A stretch of DNA of 64,000 bases. It comes from DAMCZI01 sp032095175 (GTDB lineage Bacteria > Bacillota > Clostridia > Clostridiales > Caloramatoraceae). Position 1 is the stretch's first letter. Each line of letters starts with the position of its first letter. A model generated the notes under the pieces. That model was not told where the DNA came from. It saw only the letters and a list, made by a program, of their open reading frames with translations, and did not search any database. The DNA lies in contig DAMCZI010000004.1 in NCBI GenBank assembly GCA_032095175.1, positions 124,001 through 188,000 of the forward strand. The letters are read 5' to 3'. The position numbers and the translations under genes were made by a program. Of the stretch, positions 8,737 to 16,478 are shown in pieces.

Positions 8737-9219
8737 TTATTTATCCTCTTGATCCTCATATTGTTTAGCGATTTTTGCAGAACGTTTTTTTGAAAACCAA
8801 CTCAATCCCCAAGAGCAAAGATATGAAATAGCAAATGCTATCATGAAAACAATAATAATTTCAATGAAGAAGGAAATATTTTTTTCTTGGGTTTGGAAAT
8901 ACCTTTTGTAATTTTCAATTTCTATAATTACTGTAATCACTATGCTTGAGGTCAAACTGTTAATCAGGTATATTCTTTTCTCATCCTTTTTTGTACAAAA
9001 GGTATCATTACCATTTATGACATTCCTCAAAACAACATAGAGTGAGCCACCTAAAAATGCAATAAATTCTGTCATATAAGCACTAAAAGGTTCCTTTAAT
9101 ATGAATTGCTTATACATTGCAGAAAGTAATAAGAAAATAGAAATCAATTGATATGCATCACTTGCTATTTTACGCTGCTGTGCTATAACTCTCTCATCCT
9201 TAAAATTGTTGTTTTTCAT
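8737..9219 (-). CDS. Membrane protein coupled to XRE regulator (DUF6773-like)
   Basis: About 160 residues, starting at the ATG at 9219 (GGGAGGAGTCAAA upstream). The N-terminus is charged (FKDERVIAQQRKIASDAY). Four hydrophobic segments follow, near residues 20-40, 48-65, 85-105 and 118-142, with a charged tail ending EDQEDK. Its ATG overlaps the TGA of the XRE gene in an ATGA arrangement, so the two are translationally coupled. Such XRE-plus-small-membrane-protein pairs are common in Firmicutes; the membrane partner may modulate the regulator, but this is inferred. Confidence 0.75.
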   Translation of the reverse strand: MKNNNFKDERVIAQQRKIASDAYQLISIFLLLSAMYKQFILKEPFSAYMTEFIAFLGGSLYVVLRNVINGNDTFCTKKDEKRIYLINSLTSSIVITVIIEIENYKRYFQTQEKNISFFIEIIIVFMIAFAISYLCSWGLSWFSKKRSAKIAKQYEDQEDK

Positions 9220-9416
9220 TTTGACTCCTCCCAAAATAAATCATTTAATGTTTTATTTAATGTATTACATATTGCAATACAAAGATTAAGTGATGGATTG
9301 TACTTTCCTGCCTCTATCATACCAATTGTCTGTCTTGTAACTCCTACCTTTTCAGCAAGTTGTTCCTGTGACAAATCACATTCTATTCGAGCAATTTTCA
9401 TACGTTTGTTTTTCAA
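9216..9416 (-). CDS. XRE/Cro-type helix-turn-helix regulator
   Basis: A 66-residue protein that is essentially a single HTH domain: LSQEQLAEKVGVTRQTIGMIEAGKYNPS spans the two DNA-reading helices, and LNDLFWEE is the usual end. The start is a TTG at 9416, eight bases after GGAGG. It is driven by a full-consensus promoter (9441-9469) and overlaps the next gene by four bases. It is likely a repressor or activator of its own two-gene operon. Confidence 0.9.
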   Translation of the reverse strand: MKNKRMKIARIECDLSQEQLAEKVGVTRQTIGMIEAGKYNPSLNLCIAICNTLNKTLNDLFWEESK

Positions 9417-9440
9417 TTGTACGCCCTCCTTACATTGCTT

Positions 9441-9469
9441 ATTATAATATATATAAAACTTTATGTCAA
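9441..9469 (-). promoter_or_regulatory. Consensus sigma-A promoter of the XRE operon
   Basis: On the minus strand TTGACA, a 17-bp spacer and TATAAT, a perfect match to the sigma-A consensus, lie 25 bp upstream of the TTG start of the XRE gene. A promoter this strong usually needs repression, which fits autoregulation by the XRE protein. Confidence 0.8.
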
Positions 9470-9623
9470 TTATATATCACATTTAGTTTTATATTTATTG
9501 CTTTAGGGATAAAAAGGATAAATAGCAGGTTAATAGCATCTTTATCTATTTCCCATTATTAATTATCATAATCAAAAACAAAAAGAATATCTTCTGCAGA
9601 TATTCTTTACATTTCGACTATTT

Positions 9624-10508
9624 TTAAATGTTTATATCGAATTGTACTTTATTTAAACCTCTGATAAGGGAATATGTATCCTCAGTTATTATTAGATTCT
9701 CTATAATAGTCTTTGAATTCGATGATTTTTTTCCCTTTGAGTTGGTAATTACTTTCATCGACTTTACATTGAGAATATATTGCTGTCTACAGGACGGACA
9801 GCTTAACAGTTCAATTACAGTGTAAGCACTACTATTTCTATCTACCATTTTTAATTTTAACAAATTACCATAGTCTCTTCTTTCTAATTGGCTTTTAAAA
9901 CTTTCAACATCAATAATAGGCTCCAGCATTGATATCATAATTTTGTTTTTAATCCAAATATTACACTTCTCGCAAAATGGCATTGATTTTATTGTAGCAT
10001 AGGGATAATAAATTATTACACCCATTATAATAGCTGCTTCTGCCACCCATACGAGGTAGAGAGTTATCCCCTTCACAACAAAACTTTTTATACTCCATGC
10101 TCCAAATACTGCAATAACCTTTAATATCGAAATAATTTCAAGTGGTGACATCACAAAAAGCTCACCTTTTGAATATGCAAATATCCAGCTTAACCAGTTA
10201 AAATATTCTGCAAAAATAGCCACAAGGATAGCTAAGAATAATACCAGCTTTAAGTTTCTAATTTTCCCCTTCTCCACTCCAATTATAACCAATTTTCCTA
10301 TAATAAATCCATAGCCCATTGTGATAAGACAATTAAGATATACAAAAGGTATATATACAGTTGCATAAGCATATATCACGCTAAAAAATGCAGCTCCCAA
10401 TATACCAAATAAGGGAATTAGTATTATTCCTAAAGGAGTTGTTTTACCAGAATGCATGTAGTAAATACCCTTACTGGCCAGGTATTGATGAAATTGATAA
10501 TCACCCAT
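9624..10508 (-). CDS. Multi-spanning membrane protein with CxxC pairs
   Basis: A 294-residue protein I do not recognise. Five or six hydrophobic segments lie in the first 175 residues, starting around LGIILIPLFGILGAAFF. The soluble C-terminal third carries CEKC and CPSC motifs, which could bind a zinc ion jointly, and is followed by a beta-rich tail. The start ATG has GGGGGAACGCCT upstream. It stands alone, 207 bp after the XRE gene. Function unknown. Confidence 0.7.
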   Translation of the reverse strand: MGDYQFHQYLASKGIYYMHSGKTTPLGIILIPLFGILGAAFFSVIYAYATVYIPFVYLNCLITMGYGFIIGKLVIIGVEKGKIRNLKLVLFLAILVAIFAEYFNWLSWIFAYSKGELFVMSPLEIISILKVIAVFGAWSIKSFVVKGITLYLVWVAEAAIIMGVIIYYPYATIKSMPFCEKCNIWIKNKIMISMLEPIIDVESFKSQLERRDYGNLLKLKMVDRNSSAYTVIELLSCPSCRQQYILNVKSMKVITNSKGKKSSNSKTIIENLIITEDTYSLIRGLNKVQFDINI

Positions 10509-10707
10509 AGGCGTTCCCCCTTAATTTATATATAATTTTTAAAAAAAATGATGGATTATTGACTTGTTTTCCATATTTTTGTAACGCATTATATATTTTA
10601 TCACATTATATCATTTATTACAATTTTTAACTTTTAGAACTTATCAGTTATATATTCTATCGATAGCACTAAAAATATTAAGTTAAGTGCTGTTTAATTA
10701 CTTACAC

Positions 10708-10786
10708 AAGGAATATGATTTTACATAAATGTTTGAGTTCCAGCAATGTAAAAGTATTCATGTGCAACATATAGCTACAATTTTAA
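10708..10786. repeat. Dispersed 80-bp palindromic repeat, copy 1
   Basis: This begins AAGGAATATGATTT and ends in an A/T-rich ATTTTA, with an internal inverted pair (ACATAAATG ... ATTCATGTGCAAC). It is the most diverged of four copies (others at 34421, 40210 and 59585). It lies in the 340-bp gene-free gap between 10509 and 10848, which otherwise shows no gene. Confidence 0.7.
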
Positions 10787-10796
10787 ATATATGTAT

Positions 10797-10829
10797 ATAA
10801 AAAATAGACTACAATAAATTGCAGCCTAT
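10797..10829 (-). terminator. Weak intrinsic terminator of the S41 gene
   Basis: An imperfect stem (ATAGGCTGCAA / TTGTAGTCTAT on the minus strand) is followed by six T. It lies 20 bp after the stop codon of the S41 peptidase gene. Confidence 0.55.
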
Positions 10830-10848
10830 CTTTTGGATTTTTAATATT

Positions 10849-12129
10849 TTACTTATTCAATAAAAACTCAACTGCTCTTTCCATATCAATATCCCTTTCA
10901 ATATGCTCTGGTGTCCATGGGATATAGATTTCTGGAACAACTCCAACACCTGTTAATCCCTTGCCCTCATCTATTGCGCTGTTTCTTGAAGTTGGATACA
11001 ATAGTTGGAAGGTATTATCCCATTCCTGTATTGCTAAGTTACTATAATCCGTTATTCCCGCTGTACCTCTTCCCATTATGGTTACCTTGTCTGACTTTTT
11101 AACGTTTTCAACAAAGGCATCTCCAGAGCTGCCACAGTATACATCTCCAAGTACCACAATATTCTCTGGATTTTTTCTTCCCTTGATTAATAGCTCTGGA
11201 ATTGCATCACTTAAATCAACCTCAACTAGCCCCTCATTTCTATGTTTATCCATTTCTCTTATAAATACATTAAGAAAATTTTTAGTAAATGGATCATTAA
11301 TCAAATTAAGCTGCTCTTTAAAGCTATCTACTCTTAGCTTATAATTTCTTTCTGTCATGTTTATTTGCATTGCTCCCTCATCAAGCTTATTTAAGTCAAC
11401 ATCACCTGTAAATATATACTCTAGCAGCTTAAAGAATGCTGAATCACTGCCACCTCTATTATGTCTTACATCAATCACTAAATTCTTGCTTGTTTCAAGC
11501 AGATCCTTATTATCTTCTATAAGCTTATTTATAGCATCATCATCATTAAAATCTGTTAGTATCATTAACAATATTCCACTATCAAGCTTTTTTAGTGAGT
11601 ACTCCGGAATATATTTTTCCCTTTCATACTTTCTAAGGGGCATTTCAAATATATTTCCAACTTTATCTTCAACCTTACACTTGCTGCATTTTAATATAAC
11701 AGGCTCCCATCTTTCTCTCTCTGGATGGCTACCACGAATTTGAACCATTCTTCTATACTTTTCTCCAAGCTCATTAATTAGAACACCATCAAGCTCTATT
11801 ATTGCCATTCCTTTTTTAAGTTTTGTTTCCATTCCTACATGAGTAATATAAAGTTTATCCCCATATCTTCTACACTCAAATCCGTTATCATATATTTTTT
11901 GTGCATCATTTGATACTAAATTGAAGAACATATGTCCATCTTTAAAATCTAGTAAATAATCATCTACAATTTCTTTGAAGATATATGAATCCAGTTTTCC
12001 TTCCTTTTCAAGCTCCATGATTTTTTTCCTACTAAGCTCGGGATTATCCCAGCCTCTCTTATCAATACATCCTGAATAATCAGTATGTACAATACTAACT
12101 ATTTCATCAAATATTTCTAGGTAATTCAT
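10849..12129 (-). CDS. S41 family peptidase-like protein
   Basis: A 426-residue protein of the C-terminal-processing (tail-specific) peptidase family. The middle region (about 95-130, GMAIIELDGVLINEL) resembles a degenerate PDZ-like segment. The S41 core contains LVIDVRHNRGGSDSAF near residue 225 and VVLGDVYCGSSGDAFVENV near residue 330, where the second serine is the expected nucleophile. No signal peptide is seen, unlike the exported Ctp proteases, so a cytoplasmic role is likely. A remnant of this gene lies at 6890-7030. The start ATG follows AGGGGGGATTTT. Confidence 0.8.
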   Translation of the reverse strand: MNYLEIFDEIVSIVHTDYSGCIDKRGWDNPELSRKKIMELEKEGKLDSYIFKEIVDDYLLDFKDGHMFFNLVSNDAQKIYDNGFECRRYGDKLYITHVGMETKLKKGMAIIELDGVLINELGEKYRRMVQIRGSHPERERWEPVILKCSKCKVEDKVGNIFEMPLRKYEREKYIPEYSLKKLDSGILLMILTDFNDDDAINKLIEDNKDLLETSKNLVIDVRHNRGGSDSAFFKLLEYIFTGDVDLNKLDEGAMQINMTERNYKLRVDSFKEQLNLINDPFTKNFLNVFIREMDKHRNEGLVEVDLSDAIPELLIKGRKNPENIVVLGDVYCGSSGDAFVENVKKSDKVTIMGRGTAGITDYSNLAIQEWDNTFQLLYPTSRNSAIDEGKGLTGVGVVPEIYIPWTPEHIERDIDMERAVEFLLNK

Positions 12130-12290
12130 AAAATCCCCCCTTGTGTAAAATTGATACGAAATCTATTATATATTTCCATTTTACCATATTGTTATTTGCT
12201 TTGCTTTTAAATGGGATAATTTATTAAGTTATTTAGAGGGTAGTTGAATGAGTTTATGGGAAGGGATGTTGAAAAAGGTGAGGAACAGAG

Positions 12291-12378
12291 GCAACAGGCA
12301 CTTGAGTTTTGAGCTATTTAATGAAAGCATCTGAAGATGCTTTTGATTAAATAGCTCAAAACTCAAGAACCTGTCACC
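12291..12378. repeat. Long perfect palindrome of the REP-like family
   Basis: Arms CTTGAGTTTTGAGCTATTTA and its complement enclose a second stem (AAAGCATC / GATGCTTT), giving an almost uninterrupted hairpin of about 67 nt. It is flanked by ACAGGCA on the left and CCTGTCACC on the right. It lies in the 387-bp gene-free gap 12130-12516 and resembles the elements at 15519, 29826, 39401 and 45709 in its outer TGCCTGTCA-type ends. Confidence 0.7.
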
Positions 12379-12420
12379 TAACTTCTAATTTAAAAGCCTG
12401 CTATCGAGGGATATATTAAT

Positions 12421-12462
12421 TAAAAAAAGCAACACGGGCTGCTCTACTACGAGCAGCCCGTG
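12421..12462 (-). terminator. Strong intrinsic terminator at the end of the eut cluster
   Basis: The GC-rich stem CACGGGCTGCTC / GAGCAGCCCGTG with a 6-nt loop is followed on the minus strand by GCTTTTTTT. It closes the HAD lipoprotein gene and probably the whole eut transcription unit. Confidence 0.9.
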
Positions 12463-12516
12463 CGGGTGGGGTCACCTAATTGTATTGTCAATCTATCAAT
12501 AAATTTTAGAAAAACG

Positions 12517-13815
12517 CTATTTTAAAAGCTTTGCTGGCTTAATTGTCATTTCTGTCTTTATAAGAGTACCGTTGTTTTCATCTCTTCCCTGAAGGATGTA
12601 TTTTGCATTTGGATCTCCAAGCTGTTCAGCAGCTTTTTTGCAAAGTTCTCCTATATCTCCACCTTTAAGTCTGTTGAATATAAGTACTAGCTGTGTTTCA
12701 GGGAAATCTGATGCCATAGCAACGTCTCCATCACTATCTCCACATATCATTATTGGGCCATATCCATATTTCAAAGCAAGGAACTTCTGTATAGTTAATG
12801 TCTTTCCCTTTGTCTGTGTCTGATCATATTTTGCATCAAACTTTGGAAGGATTACGCCATTGCTGTCTCTTTCAAGCTGCATTGCATATACATTCTCCAT
12901 TGGAAGATCATACCCAAACTTTGGATTTGTTGCGAATTCCTTAACAACATCTATAAATGATGCTGAACAAACATATACATCTATTCCATTAGCTATTAAT
13001 GTCTTATAAAGATTCTGTGATTCTGGCTGTATTCTTAATCCATCATGGAATGTTACTGATACTACTCCAGCTTTTCCAGAAAGCTCCTTTGGACTTGTCC
13101 AAGTAATATCCTGAAGCTTTTGCTTTTGATGATGTTCAATTGATGCTGCTGAAAGTTCTCTTACTTCCTTTTCATTCATTCCAGTGAATAGGTAGCATAC
13201 CCATGGGTAGCTTATGTCAGCACTAAATGTTTCACCTATAGCTGCATAAAGGTATCTAAGCTTTGCTGAAAAGTCTTTGTATTCATTTGTATTATGTATT
13301 TCATCAAGGGATTTACTTCCCTTCATTCCCTTGTAGTTTTCATATATGTATTTATAGCTTGACTTTAAGTCCTGTGCTATTAAGTCTATGTTTACTGGCT
13401 TTCCATCTGCATTATTGCATTCTTCAACGAAGTTATCCTTTGGGATAGTTGTCTTTATAACGCTCTCAAACTGATCTGGAGTCATTTTGAATGCAAGGTT
13501 TTCAATCTGATATACAAGTGTTGCTTCTTCAACATCGTTGTATATTGTTGTGTTGTCCCAGTCAACAACTATGTATGGCTTCTTGTCTTTGTTATAATTT
13601 GAGCTGTCTACACCATTTTCCTTAATAAGCTTTGTAATTCTTTCATAGTTAGCTGGTGCCCAGTTTCCTGGCTGAAGCTGCTTTGAATCCTTTGATTGTG
13701 AAGTTGTAGTTGTTTCATTCTTCTTTGCTGGTTCTTGTTTACTCTGGCATCCAGTAAATGCAGCGCATATTACCATTACTGCAAGAATAACAGCAAGTAA
13801 TCTTTTGTTTTTCAT
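12517..13815 (-). CDS. Secreted HAD-superfamily phosphatase lipoprotein
   Basis: A 432-residue lipoprotein: a type II signal (KNKRLLAVILAVMVICAAF) ends at the lipobox FTGC, followed by a K/T/S-rich linker. VVDWDNTTIYND near residue 84 is HAD motif I (DxDNT), CSASFID is motif II, and MICGDSDGDVAMASDF near residue 360 supplies the acidic motif. Overall it resembles phosphorylcholine-phosphatase-type HAD enzymes. Anchored outside the cell and placed last in the eut cluster, it may release ethanolamine (or choline) from the phosphorylated form; that role is an inference. The gap to eutQ is 131 bp and contains a stem-loop. Confidence 0.75.
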   Translation of the reverse strand: MKNKRLLAVILAVMVICAAFTGCQSKQEPAKKNETTTTSQSKDSKQLQPGNWAPANYERITKLIKENGVDSSNYNKDKKPYIVVDWDNTTIYNDVEEATLVYQIENLAFKMTPDQFESVIKTTIPKDNFVEECNNADGKPVNIDLIAQDLKSSYKYIYENYKGMKGSKSLDEIHNTNEYKDFSAKLRYLYAAIGETFSADISYPWVCYLFTGMNEKEVRELSAASIEHHQKQKLQDITWTSPKELSGKAGVVSVTFHDGLRIQPESQNLYKTLIANGIDVYVCSASFIDVVKEFATNPKFGYDLPMENVYAMQLERDSNGVILPKFDAKYDQTQTKGKTLTIQKFLALKYGYGPIMICGDSDGDVAMASDFPETQLVLIFNRLKGGDIGELCKKAAEQLGDPNAKYILQGRDENNGTLIKTEMTIKPAKLLK

Positions 13816-13877
13816 TATGTTTCCCCCTAATCTTAAGTAAAATATATATTTATGAACTATCTATTATTCCCCCTTAT

Positions 13878-13914
13878 TAATGGTGGATAGGGATTTACCC
13901 TTCTCCACCATTAT
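13878..13914 (-). other. Stem-loop between eutQ and the HAD lipoprotein
   Basis: TAATGGTGGA and TCCACCATTA form a 10-bp stem with an internal AGGG/CCCT pairing. No T-run follows (the next bases are ATAAGGGGGAA), so it is more likely a processing or stability element between genes than a terminator. Confidence 0.5.
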
Positions 13915-13946
13915 CAGTAGGGATTGCTTATAGGGTTTGTATATTA

Positions 13947-14399
13947 TTATTCTTGTTCAGCCCAGTTTGCTGGGTAAGTTACATATATGAACTTAGCATA
14001 CTTTGGTACACAGAACTGTATAGATGAATTCTTTGGAATGAAGATTATATCTCCCTGATTTCCAACTACTTTTCTTCCATCTATGTTGATTTCAAGTGTT
14101 CCTTCGATAACGTAGTCTATTTCATCATACTTTAATGTCCAGTCAAAGGTTGTCTCTGTCATTTCCATAAGTCCGCATCCAAGTCTTGGACTTTCCTCAA
14201 GAGTTACAAGGTCCTTTAGAAGAACGTTGTCCCCTTCTTTTCCTGTATCGAACTTATCTGCCTTTACTGTGCTAAGGTTTACTGATAGAATTCCGCTTGG
14301 GTCAACATGCTTTTCAAATTCAGCATTGTTTTTAGTTAAAGCATCTGCTAAAACCTTTCTTACTATTTCCTCAATTACTTTTGAATCAATATTCTGCAT
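13947..14399 (-). CDS. eutQ: EutQ, cupin-fold ethanolamine utilisation protein
   Basis: A 150-residue protein. The N-terminal helix (IEEIVRKVLADAL) looks like a microcompartment-targeting helix. The remaining part is a cupin, with ESPRLGCGLMEM, YDEIDYVIEGTLEI and GDIIFIPKNSS. EutQ of enteric bacteria has been described as an acetate kinase linked to the compartment; here it would convert acetyl phosphate from PduL into ATP and acetate. It lacks the longer N-terminal extension of the enteric protein. It is 5 bp downstream of eutH and is the last canonical eut gene. Confidence 0.9.
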   Translation of the reverse strand: MQNIDSKVIEEIVRKVLADALTKNNAEFEKHVDPSGILSVNLSTVKADKFDTGKEGDNVLLKDLVTLEESPRLGCGLMEMTETTFDWTLKYDEIDYVIEGTLEINIDGRKVVGNQGDIIFIPKNSSIQFCVPKYAKFIYVTYPANWAEQE

Positions 14400-14404
14400 T
14401 TAAA

Positions 14405-15493
14405 TTACGCTCCCTTCTTTGATGACTTTGGTGCTAATAAACATGCAACTGCTATCGCTGAAGCTCCAGCTACAAGCTTTCCAATTATCATTGGAACGAT
14501 CATCTGCTTTGCAACACCTGCAGTAAATCCAAGGTGATCTCCAAATACGAATGCAGCACTTACTGCAAATGCAACGTTTAATATCTTTCCTCTTTCATCC
14601 ATGTCCTTCATCATTCCAAACATTGGAATGTTGTTTGCAAGTGTAGCAATCATACCAGCTGCTGAAACATCATTCATTCCAAGTAATGAACCAAGCTTCA
14701 TAAGTGGCTTTGAGAATACCTTTGTTATAACATGTACTAGTGGATAAGCTCCAGCAAGAACTATTGCTATTGAGCCAACTATTGTAATACCTTCTGATAA
14801 TGGAGCCATTCCTGGGATGATAACTATTCCAGTAAGAGTTTCAATTATTATTGCTGCAAGTCCTATTGTTATAACTGCTGTAACTCCCTTTCCGAATACT
14901 GTGAATCCCTTTATCATCTTTTCTGGTGCCTTCCATAATCCGAAAGCTATTATTGCTGCGAATATTATTATTGGAACAAGGTTCTTAATAACCATCATAA
15001 ATCCATATCCAGCTACAAGACCACCAACTAGCGCTCCAAGTGGAATTGTGATTATACCTGCAAGAACTCCAGTTGCAAGATACTTGTGGTCTTCCTTATC
15101 GATGATTCCAAGTGCAACAGGTATAGTAAATACTATTGTAGGTCCTAACATTGAACCAAGTATGATTCCTGAGAAAAGTCCTGCTTCTGGTGTCTGTGCA
15201 AGCTGTAATGCAAGTGGGTATCCACCCATGTCACATGCTAATAGTGATGTAGCAAACACTGATGGGTCTGCTCCAAGTGCTGTAAATACAGGCACTACAA
15301 CTGGCTTTAATATGTTAGCAAGTACTGGTGCAAGTGATACAACACCAACCATTGCTATTGTAAGTGATCCCATTGCCATGAAACCTTCATCAAACTTTTC
15401 ACCAAGTCCGAATTTGTTTCCTATACATTTGTCAAGTGCTGCAAGTGCCATAAAAGCAACCATTATATAGATTATAACTTGAGAAATCTGCAT
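14405..15493 (-). CDS. eutH: EutH, ethanolamine permease
   Basis: About 362 residues with ten or more hydrophobic segments across the whole length, beginning MQISQVIIYIMVAFMALAAL. It matches the EutH family, which imports ethanolamine across the cytoplasmic membrane. The ATG at 15493 follows a perfect AGGAGG seven to eight bases upstream; an earlier in-frame ATG at 15556 would translate into a palindromic repeat and is rejected. The REP-like palindrome at 15519-15604 fills the gap to the pduT-like gene, so eutH may be separately expressed or processed. Confidence 0.95.
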   Translation of the reverse strand: MQISQVIIYIMVAFMALAALDKCIGNKFGLGEKFDEGFMAMGSLTIAMVGVVSLAPVLANILKPVVVPVFTALGADPSVFATSLLACDMGGYPLALQLAQTPEAGLFSGIILGSMLGPTIVFTIPVALGIIDKEDHKYLATGVLAGIITIPLGALVGGLVAGYGFMMVIKNLVPIIIFAAIIAFGLWKAPEKMIKGFTVFGKGVTAVITIGLAAIIIETLTGIVIIPGMAPLSEGITIVGSIAIVLAGAYPLVHVITKVFSKPLMKLGSLLGMNDVSAAGMIATLANNIPMFGMMKDMDERGKILNVAFAVSAAFVFGDHLGFTAGVAKQMIVPMIIGKLVAGASAIAVACLLAPKSSKKGA

Positions 15494-15518
15494 AATAATT
15501 TTCCTCCTTTTTTTGGTA

Positions 15519-15604
15519 TGGCAGGCACATGAGTTATGAGTTATTTGAGCAATCAATGGTCAAAGTTATTTTAAGATCATAACTTATAACTCATGTGCCT
15601 GCCA
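15519..15604. repeat. REP-like palindrome between pduT-like gene and eutH
   Basis: TGGCAGGCACATGAGTTATG and its complement form a stem of about 25 bp enclosing a 34-nt loop. The arms resemble those of the element at 45709-45848 (GAGTTATAAC, TGCCA) and share the GGCAGGCAC/GTGCCTGCC ends of this family. It occupies nearly the whole intergenic space inside the eut operon. Confidence 0.8.
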
Positions 15605-15607
15605 CTT

Positions 15608-16159
15608 TTAAAGTGTTTTTATTAATTCCTGTGATGGATATGGAATTATTACCTTTTCCAATACTCTTCTTTTATCTACAGCATTTTCTGCTGCCCTAAG
15701 CGCTTCATTAACGGAGCTAACTTCTCCAGTAACTATGAAGTAACATTTCCCGCCTATTCCAGCACCAAGGTTTACTCTTATTAGTGATACTTGACCAGCT
15801 TTAAGAGCGCTGTCCATTGCATAAACTCCTGCTGCAACTGCTATTGTTTCAAAAACTCCCACAGCGTTCACTGTAAACTGCTTCTTAACGCCCTTAATAC
15901 CGTCTATTATATCAGGGTGAATTGAGGGAAGTACAACACTTTCTACAAGGTAGCTTCCTGCCGCTTCAATTCCCTTTTCAACAGCTTCTCTTACAGAGCC
16001 GACATCCCCTGAAATCATAATCATATACTTTCCAGGACAGATGGTTTTGCTGTATATCAAATCCACCTGTGCAGCCTTCACCATAACATCCGCTGTCTCT
16101 ATTCCCTTTGCAATACTTCTTAATTCCAGCATTCCCATGGTTCTTATCATATTAATCAC
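15608..16159 (-). CDS. PduT-like tandem BMC-domain shell protein
   Basis: A 183-residue protein with two BMC domains (about 7-85 and 99-178), which would form a pseudohexameric trimer. GMLELRSIAKGIETAD and SKTICPGKYMIMISGDVG closely follow PduT of propanediol compartments, including the cysteine near residue 41 that binds a 4Fe-4S cluster at the trimer pore in PduT. A redox or electron-transfer pore is therefore likely. It lies 4 bp after eutN. It is not part of the enteric eut set, and its presence distinguishes this shell. Confidence 0.85.
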   Translation of the reverse strand: MINMIRTMGMLELRSIAKGIETADVMVKAAQVDLIYSKTICPGKYMIMISGDVGSVREAVEKGIEAAGSYLVESVVLPSIHPDIIDGIKGVKKQFTVNAVGVFETIAVAAGVYAMDSALKAGQVSLIRVNLGAGIGGKCYFIVTGEVSSVNEALRAAENAVDKRRVLEKVIIPYPSQELIKTL

Positions 16160-16163
16160 CTAT

Positions 16164-16445
16164 TTAGTCTAATAGATCTTCATCCACTTCAACTGTGTCT
16201 ATTATTCCAACTATAACGGCATCAACTGGTACATCCTTTATATCAAGGGATACCCTGGCAGAGCTTCCCTTTGTAACTAGGACAGTGTCACCAATTCCTG
16301 CTCCTACATTGTCAGCTGCAACAATAGATGGAGAATTTATACCTCCAGTTACTTTTACAGGCTCAACAACAAGAAACTTTAGTCCGTTCAATTTTTCGTC
16401 CTTCCTAGTTGCCCAAATATTCCCGATTACTTTTCCGATAATCAT
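16164..16445 (-). CDS. eutN: EutN, pentameric vertex shell protein
   Basis: A 93-residue protein of the EutN/CcmL family: MIIGKVIGNIWATRKDEKLNGLKFLVVEP at the start, DNVGAGIGDTVLVTKGSSAR in the middle, and VDAVIVGIIDTVEV at the end. Family members assemble into pentamers that cap the vertices of the shell. The ATG follows GGGAGGATAAAAAT. It lies 33 bp after the uncharacterised Eut gene and 4 bp before the pduT-like gene. Confidence 0.95.
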   Translation of the reverse strand: MIIGKVIGNIWATRKDEKLNGLKFLVVEPVKVTGGINSPSIVAADNVGAGIGDTVLVTKGSSARVSLDIKDVPVDAVIVGIIDTVEVDEDLLD

Positions 16446-16478
16446 ATTTTTATCCTCCCAGATGGACTATTAATACCT

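Noticed and set aside
14817..15470. Plus-strand ORF of 217 codons
   Set aside because: It is antisense to eutH, has a low-complexity S/I/P/T composition typical of a reverse-frame shadow, and lacks a ribosome site.
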